Assembly: GCF_963576675.1 (NCBI RefSeq)
Contig: NC_088915.1
Span: 30,533,501 to 30,597,500 of the forward strand
Direction: 5' to 3'
DNA length: 64,000 nucleotides
From: Euphorbia lathyris
Taxonomy: Eukaryota > Streptophyta > Magnoliopsida > Malpighiales > Euphorbiaceae
In this document: piece by piece, positions 23,662-34,985 of the stretch
How positions within the stretch are numbered: the first letter of the stretch is position 1
Layout of the letters: every line of letters begins with the position of its first letter
Program-made: the position numbers and the translations under genes
The notes under the pieces: generated by a model
What the model saw: only the letters and a program-made list of their open reading frames with translations
What the model was told of the DNA's origin: nothing
The model's database searches: none

Positions 23662-25725
23662 GACTGTTCCTACAAACATCTGCGAGTGTTCGGTTGTAAA
23701 GCTTTTGTCCACATTCCTAGGGATGAAAGATCCAAGCTTGATGTCAAAACCAAAGAGTGCATATTTATTGGTTATGGCCAAGATGAATTTGGCTATAAGT
23801 TCTTTGATCCAGTCCATAAGAAGTTAATCAGAAGTCGTGATGCGGTCTTTATGGAAGACCAGACAATTGAAGACATTGAGAAGTCTGGAAAAGATGCTTC
23901 TGGATCTGAAACTAGCTCACCAAGCCTTCAGTTAGTGCCTCCAACAACGGTGCCAAGACAGGTTGGAGAAGAAATTCAAATTGATCAACCAGAGATAGTT
24001 GCTCAAGACGCTCCCATTCAGAATGAACTAGTTGATGCTGATGAAGTTCACCATCAACCACCAATTGCAGAACGTTCTCCAGTTCGAACAAGATCCGGTA
24101 GAGCTATTCAACGTTCTACCCGATATTCTCCGAACGATTATGTCCTAGTGACTGACGGGGGAGAACCAGAAAGCTTTGAAGAAGCCATGGAAGATGAACA
24201 CAAGCAAAAATGGTTCGAGGCCATGCAAGATGAGGTGAAATCCTTGCATGAGAATAAAACTTTTGAGCTGGTGAAGTTGCCTAAAGGCAAGAAGGCTTTG
24301 AAGAACAGATGGGTGTTCAGAATCAAGAACGAAGAAGCTAGCTCACAACCAAGATTCAAAGCCAGATTGGTTGTGAAGGGATACAGTCAAAGAAAAGGCA
24401 TCGACTTTGATGAGATTTTCTCACTGGTGGTGAAGATGACATCCATTCGTACTATGTTGGGGTTAGCAGCAAGTCAAAACCTGGAGGTTGAGCAAATGGA
24501 TGTGAAGACTGCCTTCCTACATGGCGATTTGGAAGAAGAAATATACATGGAGCAGCCAGAGGGTTTTAAGAAGAAAGGAAAAGAGGATTATGTTTGCAAG
24601 CTAAAGAAGGGTCTCTACGGCTTAAAACAGGCGCCAAGGCAGTGGTACAAGAAGTTCGAGTCAGTTATGGGGGAGCAAGGTTACAAGAAGACTACTTCAG
24701 ATCACTGCGTCTTCGTTCAAAAATTCTCTGATGATGATTTCATTATTTTATTGCTCTATGTGGATGATATGTTGATTGTTGGCAGGAACATCTCCAAAAT
24801 TAACAATCTGAAGAAACAGTTGAGCAAGTCTTTTGCCATGAAAGACTTGGGGGCAAAACAAATTCTTGGCATGAGAATCATTCGAGATAGAAGCGCCAAG
24901 AAGATATGGTTGTCGCAGGAGAAGTACATTGAGAAAGTACTTCAAAGGTTTAAGATGGATAAAGCTAAAATGGTTAGTTGTCCTCTTGCTAATCATTTTA
25001 AACTCAGTGCCAAGCAGAGCCCTTCTACTGATAAAGAGAAGGAAGACATGAGCAGAGTCTCGTATGCTTTAACAGTTGGAAGTCTAATGTACGCCATGGT
25101 ATGCACACGACCAGATATTGCACCTGCAGTTGGTGTCGTAAGTAGATTCCTTTCAAATCCAGGAAAGGAACATTGGGAAGCTGTTAAATGGATATTCAGG
25201 TATCTTCGCGGTACTTCAAAAATGTGTTTATGTTTTGGAGATACCGAACCAGTGTTAGTTGGCTACACAAATGCAGATATGGCTGGTGATTCTGACACAA
25301 GGAAGTCTACATCAGGGTACCTGATTACATTTGCAGGGGGAGCTGTGTCATGGCAGTCAAGATTACAAAAATGTGTCGCACTTTCTACGACTGAAGCAGA
25401 ATTCACTGCAGCAACGAAAGCGTGTAAAGAGCTATTATGGATGAAGAAGTTCTTTAATGAACTTGGCTTCCGTCAGGAAAAATATCAGTTATTTTGTGAC
25501 AGTCAGAGTGCTATTCACCTTGGAAAGAATTCCTCTTTCCATTCCAGATCAAAGCATATTGATGTGAGATATCATTGGATCAGGGATGTGCTAGAGATGA
25601 AGTTATTACAGCTAGAAAAGATTCATACAGATGAAAATGGATCAGACATGTTAACGAAGATCTTACCAAGGGAGAAGTTCGAATACTGTCGAATGGCTGC
25701 AGGGGTAACAAAAGTCCTCATATAA
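23635..25725 (+). CDS. pol (partial): Copia polyprotein fragment (IN tail, RT, RNase H)
   Basis: A 696-residue open frame whose first ~9 residues come from LTR sequence fused by the deletion; a genuine start is therefore absent. Seen: integrase tail LRVFGCKAFVHIP near residue 16; RT from about residue 180 with RWVFRIKNE, the MDVKTAFLHGDLEEEIYME block, KGLYGLKQAPRQWYKKF and the catalytic LLLYVDDMLIVG (YVDD at 375-378). RNase H follows from about 543 with ADMAGD, CVALSTTEAEF and KHIDVRYHWIRD. The first acidic residue of RNase H, usually Asp in the family's 'Y-T-D-A-D' block, is Asn here (546). The frame is otherwise unbroken, so the insertion is relatively recent. A truncated relic with no evident host role. 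Confidence 0.85.
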   Translation: MLLFWFYLIDCSYKHLRVFGCKAFVHIPRDERSKLDVKTKECIFIGYGQDEFGYKFFDPVHKKLIRSRDAVFMEDQTIEDIEKSGKDASGSETSSPSLQLVPPTTVPRQVGEEIQIDQPEIVAQDAPIQNELVDADEVHHQPPIAERSPVRTRSGRAIQRSTRYSPNDYVLVTDGGEPESFEEAMEDEHKQKWFEAMQDEVKSLHENKTFELVKLPKGKKALKNRWVFRIKNEEASSQPRFKARLVVKGYSQRKGIDFDEIFSLVVKMTSIRTMLGLAASQNLEVEQMDVKTAFLHGDLEEEIYMEQPEGFKKKGKEDYVCKLKKGLYGLKQAPRQWYKKFESVMGEQGYKKTTSDHCVFVQKFSDDDFIILLLYVDDMLIVGRNISKINNLKKQLSKSFAMKDLGAKQILGMRIIRDRSAKKIWLSQEKYIEKVLQRFKMDKAKMVSCPLANHFKLSAKQSPSTDKEKEDMSRVSYALTVGSLMYAMVCTRPDIAPAVGVVSRFLSNPGKEHWEAVKWIFRYLRGTSKMCLCFGDTEPVLVGYTNADMAGDSDTRKSTSGYLITFAGGAVSWQSRLQKCVALSTTEAEFTAATKACKELLWMKKFFNELGFRQEKYQLFCDSQSAIHLGKNSSFHSRSKHIDVRYHWIRDVLEMKLLQLEKIHTDENGSDMLTKILPREKFEYCRMAAGVTKVLI

Positions 25726-25843
25726 TCAGGAGGGGGAGAATTGTTGTGAAATCCTGATTAAAGAGGACTATTTTGTAATTTGTGTTAATTAGGGACTCAT
25801 TTGTGTAATTTGTAGATATTTAATATATATATATATATATATA

Positions 25844-27037
25844 TGTCACACCCGACCCTAGATGACCTCAATCGGCATCGGGCATGAAATAGAAAGATCA
25901 TAATCAATACTTAGGAGTCTCCAATTTAACCCAAATATCATTATATTACAATTGAACTACCAAAGTTCTAACCATAATTCTCACAATAAGCAGCCAACTT
26001 CCAAACCCCGCCTAAACGGTCGGTAACCTTCTCAATATCCTGTACTTTCTCACCTAAAAACATTAAAACATTTGAAAAGGGTGAGACAAAAATCTCAGTA
26101 AGAAACTATCAGCTATAAAAACCAACTTTATTTAACATAGCTACATATATACATTTATAAAGGGATTTAATCAAAACCTTATAAAATATACTCAAAACGT
26201 AAAGTCATAATATAGTCAAAGGATTAAACCAAAATCCAAAAATATATATAATCTTGTATTCATTCTTGAGTTCAAAACCTTATAAAATATGGTAATCAAA
26301 TAAGTGTTTTCTCAAACCAACTCGTATATAATCAAACGTAAAACCTTATATCAAAATCAATCATAACCGAAAACATAATCCAAATGAACTTAAAACATTG
26401 TATCCATCCTCGAGTTTCTCCCCTTAAGTATCAATCCATAACCACATATATAAGCGAGACGTCTCTTAACATTGCCTATCCCATATGGTCTTACCCAACA
26501 CTTCACTGCCATACCCAATAGGTCTTCAGACTGTGTACACAGGCCATGTCCCTCACTGAACATGGTCTTCAAATATGGAACCACCGATCCGGATAACTCC
26601 CGATGGATATAAAATCATAAAATCATAACGTGCTCAAATATCCTTTCACAATCAAATTCCAAACTATTTGATAACCAAAAATCATTTGGCTTCAATTAGC
26701 CCTTTTGTATCATAAAAATCATATTTGGACTTCAACCCAAAATAATAACAACAATAACCGCAACAGATTTCTCAATCCAAAAACAATTCGTAAGAAATCA
26801 TCAAATTCATTTTGTTCAATATAGAGATATATTGAAACCAAAAACATATATGTATATATGTAAATCAACCAAATTAAGCCTTAAATCAACATAATCAAGT
26901 AAAATCTGAAATTCACATAGAAGCATAATCAATAGCTTCATTTGAACCGTAATTCCACAATAAAATGCAAAATCAGGAAAAACCCCAATTTTAAATTCCT
27001 GCATAACCCTAAACTATCAATTTCTGAAACTTCTTTG

Positions 27038-27107
<70 letters not shown>

Positions 27108-27634
27108 AAACTCAACATATATGTGATAGTTACTTACCTTGGTCACTAATTGAAGACCACAAACCCGTTCAATTCGCCTCTAAACTCTGTCTAAGACATT
27201 TTCCTCCAAACACTGCCGAAACTCAAAAACTCTTCGGCTAGGACTTAGATCTATATATAAGGATACTATGATTTAAATTTCAAGTGATTCGGACGGTCGA
27301 ATATCCGTAAATCAAAGAAACGGTGGAGAAACGGTTCAGGAACGATAAAAGAAAATGAAGAGGCGGAGAAGAAAAAAAAAAGGAAAAAGGAAACTAATAT
27401 GATGATCATCATCATCAATTCTCGGTTGACATATATCCAAAATTGGAAAAGATCCAGTTTGATCCTCTATTTTTATATAATCTTTTAAAAATTATCTTAA
27501 CTTTTAATTTACACATAAAATCATCGAATTAACTTCAAACTTTTCCCATAGCACCAAATCACAATCACACGCCTAATAATTATAATATATATTATTTTCA
27601 AGGTATAAACTCTGAAAATTTAAACCCGGACGTG

Positions 27635-27637
<3 letters not shown>
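25844..27637. mobile_element. 1.8-kb insertion in the (AT)n tract, probable solo LTR
   Basis: Begins TGTCACACCCG and ends CGGACGTGACA, so ends are TG...CA with a 6-base inverted repeat TGTCAC/GTGACA. It is inserted in the AT microsatellite of the 3' LTR, so a 5-bp ATATA duplication is compatible but uninformative. No protein homology inside. It includes its own long (AT)n run (27038-27102). A solo LTR fits best; a short-TIR DNA element is the alternative. Confidence 0.6.
27038..27102. repeat. (AT)n microsatellite
   Basis: About 65 bp of alternating A and T inside the 1.8-kb insertion. Confidence 0.95.

Positions 27638-27692
<55 letters not shown>
27638..27692. repeat. (AT)n microsatellite in 3' LTR
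   Basis: Alternating AT run resuming after the nested insertion. It corresponds to the tract at 23262-23306 of the 5' LTR. Confidence 0.95.
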
Positions 27693-27697
<5 letters not shown>

Positions 27698-30085
27698 GTT
27701 GGACCACCGAAATTGGTGGTCCAAGTAAATGAAGTTGACCACCAAAATTTCGGTGGTCAACTCATGGGCAGCAGCAATTGTTGGCCAACATTAATTAGGC
27801 CAGCAACAATTGCTGGCCTTGTCTCCTCCTTAGCTTATAAAGCCAAGGAGATGCTTAATTATTTTTTGGATTTGAGGGATTAGAAATCCAAGTGAGGGAG
27901 TGAAGCTCGAAATTGAGAGTGAGGCAATTGAGAGTTGAGAGCTTTATTTGAGAGTTAGTAATTTGAGGGTAGTTTAATTATTTTCGGGGAGAGACAAAAT
28001 AGTAAAGATAATTATTTTGAGGTTTTTTGGGAAACACCTGAGTGCTACTATTTTGGTTTTATCTCATTGTAACTCTAGAAAGTTTCTAGAGAACACCCTC
28101 TTTGTACGCCTACTATTTTATAGTGGAAGAATTTACTCTCAAGCTTGTTCGTGGACGTAGTCTGTTAAATTATCGGTGTCATTTTTATTGATTATTTTGC
28201 TCGTCAATATTTTTACGGAATAAATTTTCCGCATTTATTCCCAACAGATGCCACTATACGTTGAATTGATACATCGAACAATAGATGCATGAATTCCATG
28301 GTGTTGTAAGGAAAAGAATGTTGAGACGAGTAACATTCCGCAAGACAATGTACGTCCAAATCATATGTAGGACTTTAAGAGTAATGATCCAATTGTTGAT
28401 CAAATGACACATGAAGATGCATGGAGTACTTATAATGTCGAGCATGGTAATGTTGGAGATACGTGGGGTACTTATAACGCTGAGCATGATGATGTTGGAG
28501 ATACATTTGTACTTGAGGCACAAGCAATTGATAAAATTGGTACTAAAGCAAATGCACGAGCTGACCATGTCCTGTCAATTATTTATGAGGCAAATTATGA
28601 AGATAGAAAATGAGGGAGGACAGATCCATTTCGGTGGCTTCTAGGAGTCTATCACGCACATGTGGTTCCTATTGTATCTAAAGCATCAATAGGGGTGATC
28701 GGTTTAAAAGTGCATGATATATTCATAAACAAAAGAGAATTGCAAGATGAACTCGGAGACATGCAATTCAAGATAAATATGAATGAAGGGTATATAAATC
28801 CAACAAGTCCTTGCTTGAAATTAAATGTAGACATGTTGATGTATATAAGTGGCGAGCTAGAGCTATCATGATACAAAATTCTGATATATTCAGACTTCGA
28901 AGAATGGATAGGATGGACCAACACACTTGTCTTAGAGATCAAATTCTACCACATCATAGGCAAGCAGGGAAACATGTTGTAGGCACACTACTAGCAAATA
29001 AGTTTCATCATGATGATAGATTTTATCGGTTAAAGGATATTATTTTCGATGTTGGGAAAGAACACACAATTAACCTATCTTACATGCAGGCTTGGGGAGC
29101 AAGAAGTTGGGTGTTAGAAGCTAGATGTGGTACCACGGAAGAGTCGTACATGTTGTTTTCGGACTACTGTGCGACATTGAAGAGTACTAATCCAAGTACG
29201 ATAACTCATATTGAAACTGATGAGGATGATCACATTAAGTATTTCTTCATGTCTATGGGTCCGTCTCTTAGAGCTTTTAAAGAACATATTTGACATGTTG
29301 TATGTGTTAACAGGGCATTCTTAAAAGGTAAATACCCAGGTACATTGTACATTGTGGTTTGGAAAGATGGTAATAATCGGATGTATCCTATTGCTTTTGG
29401 GATTAGACCGAATCACATGAAGCATGGACCTGGTTTATGACCAAGATAAGAGAATGTATTGGTGATGTTGACAATTTTTCCATAATATCATACAGACATA
29501 AGATCATTAATCATCTCGTGAATTAGGTATTTCCAAATGCGATACATGAATATTTTTGTCAACATCTCAAAATGAATGTGAAGACCAAACTTCGGTCTAT
29601 TAAGAAGATAACAAATCAGTATTGCCGAGCTGCTAAAGCTTATCGCATCTCCAATTTTGAAGATGCATTCTCAAAACTACGTGAAATACATGCCCATTGT
29701 GTGACATATTTACAAGAAGTTGGAATCTAAAATTGGTCAGTGGGTCGATAGTTATTACAAAAACAATATGTTGAAAATGGCTTATGCTGAGTTTATATAT
29801 CCAGTTGGACACTATTCCAAATGGAAGATGTGTGATAACCCTGTGAACGTACTTCCCCCTTTAACTGGAAGTTGATTTGTCGGATGACCCAGAAGTCAAA
29901 ATAGAAGACCATCTTAAGGTGAAGATGTAGTTCCTAGAAGATGCAGCAGGTGCGGACTTGCTAGACAAAATCATTTGAATTGTCATCTCCCTATACCGAA
30001 TACATCAAGACCTCCAAGTGAAATACCAAGTTCTTCGACCTCTAGGGCATCTCAATGTTTAGATAATATGAATTAAATGTAATAT

Positions 30086-30225
30086 GGATTTCAATATGTT
30101 TCATCCAGTTTCACTCAATTTCAATATGTTTCATCCAGTTTCACTCAATTTCAATATGTTTCATTCAGCTTCACTCAATTTCAATATGTTTCATCCGATT
30201 TCACTCAATTTCACACAATTTCATC
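30086..30225. repeat. 30-bp minisatellite, ~4-5 copies
   Basis: Tandem copies of a unit built from TTTCAATATGTTTCATCC and AGTTTCACTCAA with few substitutions, just downstream of the dead MULE transposase. Confidence 0.9.
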
Positions 30226-31701
30226 CAAATACAGAAAATTTCGATATGAATCGCATTTAGTCAAATTGCATATAAACGTTCAATTTCAAAATAAAGATAG
30301 AAGTATACAAGAATTAGTAAAATAATAACTCTTTAACTATAAATAGCTTTCCCTTAGGGATCTATAACTTTTATTACTACAGGTGAAATTGTGCACTTGC
30401 GGAATTTGCTTAACAAGTCCAAATATGTCCTCCAACGACGATGCATGACAGGTTGGATAAGAAGTTCAAATTGATTAACCTGAAATTGTTGATCAATATG
30501 CTCCAAATAAGAACGAACCCGAGAATGTTGATTAAGAAGTTCACCATCAACCACCAACTCTAGAAGGTTCTCTAGTTCGAACAAGATCTGGCATAGTTGT
30601 TCAACGTTATACCAGATATTCTCCAAATGATTATGTCCTATTGACTGATATATGAGAACTAGAAAAGATTTGAAGAAGCCATGAACAATGAACACAAGAA
30701 GAAGTGGATCAAGGCCATACAAGATGAGATGAAATCCTAGCATAAGAATAAAAAATTTTGAGCTGGTGAAGGTTCCTGAAGACAAAAAGCCTTTGAAGAA
30801 TATATGGGCGTTTAGGATCAAGAATGAAGAAGCTAATTCATAATCTAGATTCAAAGCTTAATTGTTTATGAAGTGATATAGTCAAAGAAAAGGTATTAGC
30901 TTTGATGATATTTTCTCATCAGTGGTAAAGATGACACTCATTCGTATTATGCTAGGGTTAATGGCAAGTTAAAACCTAAAGGTTGAACAAATGGATGTGA
31001 AAACTTCCTTCCTTCACGGTGATTTGGAAGAAGACATATACATGGAGCAACTAGAGGGTTTTGAGATGGAAGGAAAAGATGATTATATCTACAAGCTAAA
31101 AAATAGTCTTTATGACTTGAAGAAGGCATCGAGACAGTTGTATAAGAAGTTCGAGTCTGTTATGGGGGAGCAAGGCTATAAGAAGACTACTTCAGATTAG
31201 TGCGTATTCGTTAAAAAAATCTAATGATTTTATCATTTTATTGCTCTATGTGGATTACATGCTGATTGTTGGAAAGAATCACTATGCCATTTTCCCTTTC
31301 ACATGACACAAGATACATGATAGAAATTTGTTTTTGTGTCGTCTGATTATTTTTTGTGACAGTATATTAAAATTTTGTCATATGAAAGTGTAAGTTTAAA
31401 TCAACTCAATTCAAATGTGGCCTTCCGATGACACAACTCTGTCATCTATAAAAAGTGCGTGTTTAAGTCAAAAATTACTTAATCATTAGATGACAGTAGT
31501 AATAAATAACTGTCATTGTTTGCGGAAAACAAAAAAAGCGGCAATGAAATTTTCACTTACGCGGCCAGCGAAAACTTATCGCGCTCAATATGTTTGACTG
31601 AAATTTCAGCTCATATATAAACCCCTTTCTCATTCCAAATCCCTAATTAGGTTTCGCGCAGCTTGTCTTCATCTCTCTCACCCCTCTCTTTGGCTATCTC
31701 C

Positions 31702-33532
31702 TGTTGGGGTTTAGTGTCCTATAGACAATTGTTCTAGGATATGAACTAAATATAAATGAAGTGTTCTTTATGTCATTTGTTTTAATAAGATATGGTTTCA
31801 TAACTGTATAAAGGCAACCTCTTTTAAAGAACTAAATAAGTCTGATAAAAGGAAATCCCTAAGTTTGTTTAAAGTGATTATAAAGTGTTCATACAAGCAT
31901 GAAGTGAGACGAAACTTTATAATAAACTAATAAACTTAAAACCACCCCAAGTCAAGCAATATGTTTAGGATTGACATATCATTGTTGAGACTTGCATGTA
32001 ACAATGTCTTCTGTCAAGACATAGAGCTGATCTCACAATCTTTAGATATACAGATAATCTGGACAGTTGCATGGATCCAATGAAAGGGAGTTCATTAGGA
32101 TTGGGGACCCGACTTGAGATAACATGATGGGTAGATTCATCCTTGTCACCTGTTTATCTCGTTGGTATTAATAGGTATAAGTAATCCTCAGACTCAAAGG
32201 AATGTTAATTAGTGATTCTGGATTATGGAATGTGATGCTTTGATCCTGTTGTAACACGATCCATAATAGAGATGACTCTGGGGTGTGAACGGCAGACGTT
32301 GGGTGTCACAGGAAGTAATTGCAGAATAATTATACATTGGATTGAGCATTTGTCACTCCCGATAAATGGGAGATACGTCCAAGGATCGCTTGTGGAAGAC
32401 TTGACTCTAAATCCTTGCAAGGTGATAGCTTAAGACTTGAAATACAGATTTCACTTAACCTATCTAATTGGAGTTGACTCGGCCTGCACAAGTAAAACGA
32501 ACATCTCGCTATATGTGACTTGACATTATCCATAGTCATAAGATTCAGTTCAAGGATGTAGTTGATAAATGATCGAATTATACTGTAACTAATACGGAAA
32601 GGTCAACGACAGAATCAACCTGTCTTCTTATAGCTCTGGGGGAATGTTTCGGATTTGCTAATCACATTTCGCGTACTCATTCCGTTATGCAAAGATTAAA
32701 TATAATTCTGTGAAAATTAATTTAATAGTTGCATACGGCTAGAAGCAATAAGAACCTAATGGGTCACACATAAGACTTGGAGCCCAAAAGAGAAACATAT
32801 GTTAATTAATTGATGGAAGCCCAACTGAGTCCACTAAGGCCCAGTTAGTGAGGGGGGAGATTTTATGTATGATAAATACATAAATAATTAATTTGATTTT
32901 CAACAATTCTAATTAGATTATGAATGTGAATTAAATTAATTAAAGGATAAATAAGTTAGGAGGTTTAATGAGATTAAATTGCTCCTATTATTATTCTATA
33001 AGGTTATTATTATTATCTTTATATTTAGATATATTTATAGATAATAACTAATAAGAATTTTATTCCGAATTAAATTCTTATTCAGTAACCTAATTCTATC
33101 TAACTAGGGTTTAGATACAAGAGAGTATATCTACCCCCCTTGCATGAGAATTTCGGTCAACCCTAGCCATCCAGAGAGAGAGAATTTCGACCCACAGTAT
33201 TGAGGACGAGATTATCTACCGCTTCTTTTCGATTCAATTAATTTCATCTCTTTCTCTTTATCCTTGATATTGTGTTGATTAATTAGAGACAATCTACTTT
33301 GGTTGTTTTATACGGTTGAGTTCTAACTTGCTTTTGAATTGTGTTTTTGTCTTGTGCTCGGGAACTCGAAGTAAGAGTTGTGGGCACTTCGATTGCAACG
33401 GTAGATAGAACATCAAAAGGTATTTCCTTCTATCCCTCTTTATATGAAATAACGATTAATGGATCTTGGGTTAATGGAAATGGGTTAAAAATTTTATATT
33501 TCCGCTGCCAAACATTTGCCTATTTTCCTTCA
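31702..33532. mobile_element. solo LTR inside the CACTA element, 5-bp TSD
   Basis: Begins TGTTGGGGTTTAGTG and ends ...ATTTTCCTTCA. It is flanked by a perfect TCTCC duplication (31697-31701, 33533-33537). The body (1831 bp) has no coding homology; the 69- to 89-codon frames inside have no family features. Joining the flanks at TCTCC gives continuous sequence, supporting insertion followed by LTR-LTR recombination. Confidence 0.75.
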
Positions 33533-34055
33533 TCTCCGGCCGGTTGCTTTCTCACTGGGTCGAAACAAGGTAATGGTAAGCCATATTTACTTCATTCCTG
33601 GGTGTATTAGAGTTTCATTGTTCCTTACTATTCCTTTTCCTCATCTGATTTACTCTTGTGTATGTTGATTTCAGCAGCTGGAAATGATATCTATTATATC
33701 GTTGAAAATGTTAGATCTCTGGTCTTTATCTTTTTTAACCTAGGGCAATATATACTTCGTGATGCTATTGTGGGTGATGTTGACATAGGTAAATATTACT
33801 CTTTTTATTTGCAGGGATAGTAAGAGTGTTGAAGTATATGGGACGACTGATGGAAGAGATGGTTCCATGCCTACAATATATGGGAAGATTTCTTTAACTT
33901 GTTGAGTACATATATTGTTATATTGGTTGCATGCATGATGTTGTTGTATGCCTCAGTGAGACGTGAGTATGTGATAAAGGGTTGTGTATAGGAATTTCAT
34001 TGAACTGAATTCATTTGTATACAATAGTCAGACATGAGTATGTGATAAACAATGG

Positions 34056-34915
34056 TTGTGTATGTGTATTGCTATGAAGCTTATGGTTGATGTTCTGTCT
34101 ATGGAGCTAGAACTGACTATGAGTATGTTTATGAACATGCTTATTGCTACTTATATATAACTTAATCAGTGAAGTATGGTGATATAGTCAACTGTTGCTA
34201 TCTGTGTCACTTGAATATACATATATAGCATGTTCTGTGTCACTTTAGTACAGTGAAGCATAATCATATGGTCAACTAAATCTCCATCACTATGTATCGT
34301 GTCACTTAGCTTGGTACGCTTATGGAAAAACATGGTGTTGTTTATGTGTATTGCTATGAAGCTTATGGTTGATGTCTGTTTAGGGAACTAGAACTGACTA
34401 GGAGTATATGTATGAACATGCTTAGTGCTACTTGTATATAACTTAATCAGTGAAGTATGGTGATATAATCAACTGTTGCTATCTGTGTCACTTGAATATA
34501 CATATATAGCATGTTTCCATGTCACTTGAGTATAGTGAAGCATAGTCATATGGTCAACTAAATCTCCATCACTATGTATCGTGTCACTTGGCTTGGTATG
34601 CTTATGGAAAAGCATTCAACATGGTGTTGTTTATGTGTATTGCTATGAAGCTTATGGTTGATGTCTGTTTAGGGAACTAGAACTGACTAGGAGTATGTGT
34701 ATGAACATGCTTAGTGCTACTTGTATATAACTTAATCAGTGAAGTATGGTGATATAGTCAATTGTTGATATCTGTGTCACTTGAATATACATATATAGCA
34801 TATTCTGTGTCACTTGAGTACAATGAAGCATAGTCATATGGTCAACTAAATCTCCATCACTATGTATCGTGTCACTTGGCTTGGTATGCTTATGGAAAAG
34901 CATTCAATATTGTGA
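34056..34915. repeat. ~285-bp tandem repeat, ~3 copies, inside CACTA
   Basis: Units start near 34056, 34338 and 34627 with TGTGTATTGCTATGAAGCTT. They share GGAACTAGAACTGACTA, AACTTAATCAGTGAAGTATG and a CATATGGTCAACTAAATC block. Diverged partial copies continue at 33830-34050, 35040-35400 and 35700-36110. Satellite-like; non-coding. Confidence 0.85.
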
Positions 34916-34985
34916 TGAAGTTATATGGTTCTAACACCATAAGTTTATGACTAAGCTTGTGGTGTTAGAACCATACACTTCATCA
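34914..34985. repeat. hairpin with ~29-bp stem
   Basis: GGTTCTAACACCATAAG on the left pairs with CTTGTGGTGTTAGAACC on the right, extended outward by GATGAAG / CTTCATC, around a ~12-base loop. A decayed copy lies at about 35382-35455. It may be a mini-MITE or a small-RNA precursor-like fold. Confidence 0.65.

Larger units (their letters stand above)
23174..28246 (+). mobile_element. Ty1/Copia LTR element, internally deleted
   Basis: The 5' LTR piece (23174-23661) is followed directly by integrase C-terminal, reverse transcriptase and RNase H coding sequence, a polypurine tract AGGAGGGGGAGAA (25729-25741) and a full 3' LTR (25742-28246) that carries a 1.8-kb insertion. The last ~180 bp of the 5' LTR, the primer-binding site, gag, protease and most of integrase are missing through a single deletion at 23661/23662. 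TG...CA ends and the perfect GATGC TSD define the boundaries. It cannot replicate on its own. Confidence 0.92.
25742..28246 (+). repeat. 3' LTR of the Copia element, interrupted
   Basis: LTR sequence 25742-25843 plus 27638-28246, with the 25844-27637 element between. The right part contains TATAAA at 27836-27841 inside an imperfect palindrome CTCCTTAGC...GCCAAGGAG that is missing from the 5' LTR. It ends TTCCCAACA. Confidence 0.9.
23169..28251. repeat. 5-bp target-site duplication GATGC of the Copia element
   Basis: GATGC at 23169-23173 immediately precedes the 5' LTR (TGTTGTGAAATCC) and recurs at 28247-28251 right after the 3' LTR end (TTCCCAACA). It joins the two halves of the interrupted MULE transposase. 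Confidence 0.92.
22919..30020 (+). pseudogene. MuDR-type MULE transposase, dead, split by a Copia element
   Basis: The N-terminal part (about 22919-23173) reads KIKLEKLKERIYTCVGVDST. It resumes after the Copia element at 28252 with acidic tandem 12-residue repeats (28410-28500) and then the transposase body (28810-29290: KFHHDDRFYRLKDIIFD, TEESYMLFSDYCATLK). The DDE region follows (29290-29700), with KGKYPGTLYIVVWKDGNN and LKMNVKTKLRSIKKITNQY. Near 29942-29986 lies a degenerate zinc knuckle CSRCGLARQNHLNC. The position of the first catalytic Asp (usual S/I-D-G-T block) reads V-N-R-A. The second (usual S-D-R-H block) reads S-Y-R-H. Several stops interrupt. Mutator family identity is firm from the body and knuckle layout; it cannot be active. 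Confidence 0.85.

Noticed and set aside
27632..27883. 83-codon frame beginning in an AT run
   Set aside because: Tyr-Ile repeats from the microsatellite followed by LTR sequence; not a gene.
33341..33610. 89-codon frame inside the CACTA element
   Set aside because: Lies across the solo LTR end and its flank; no family features.
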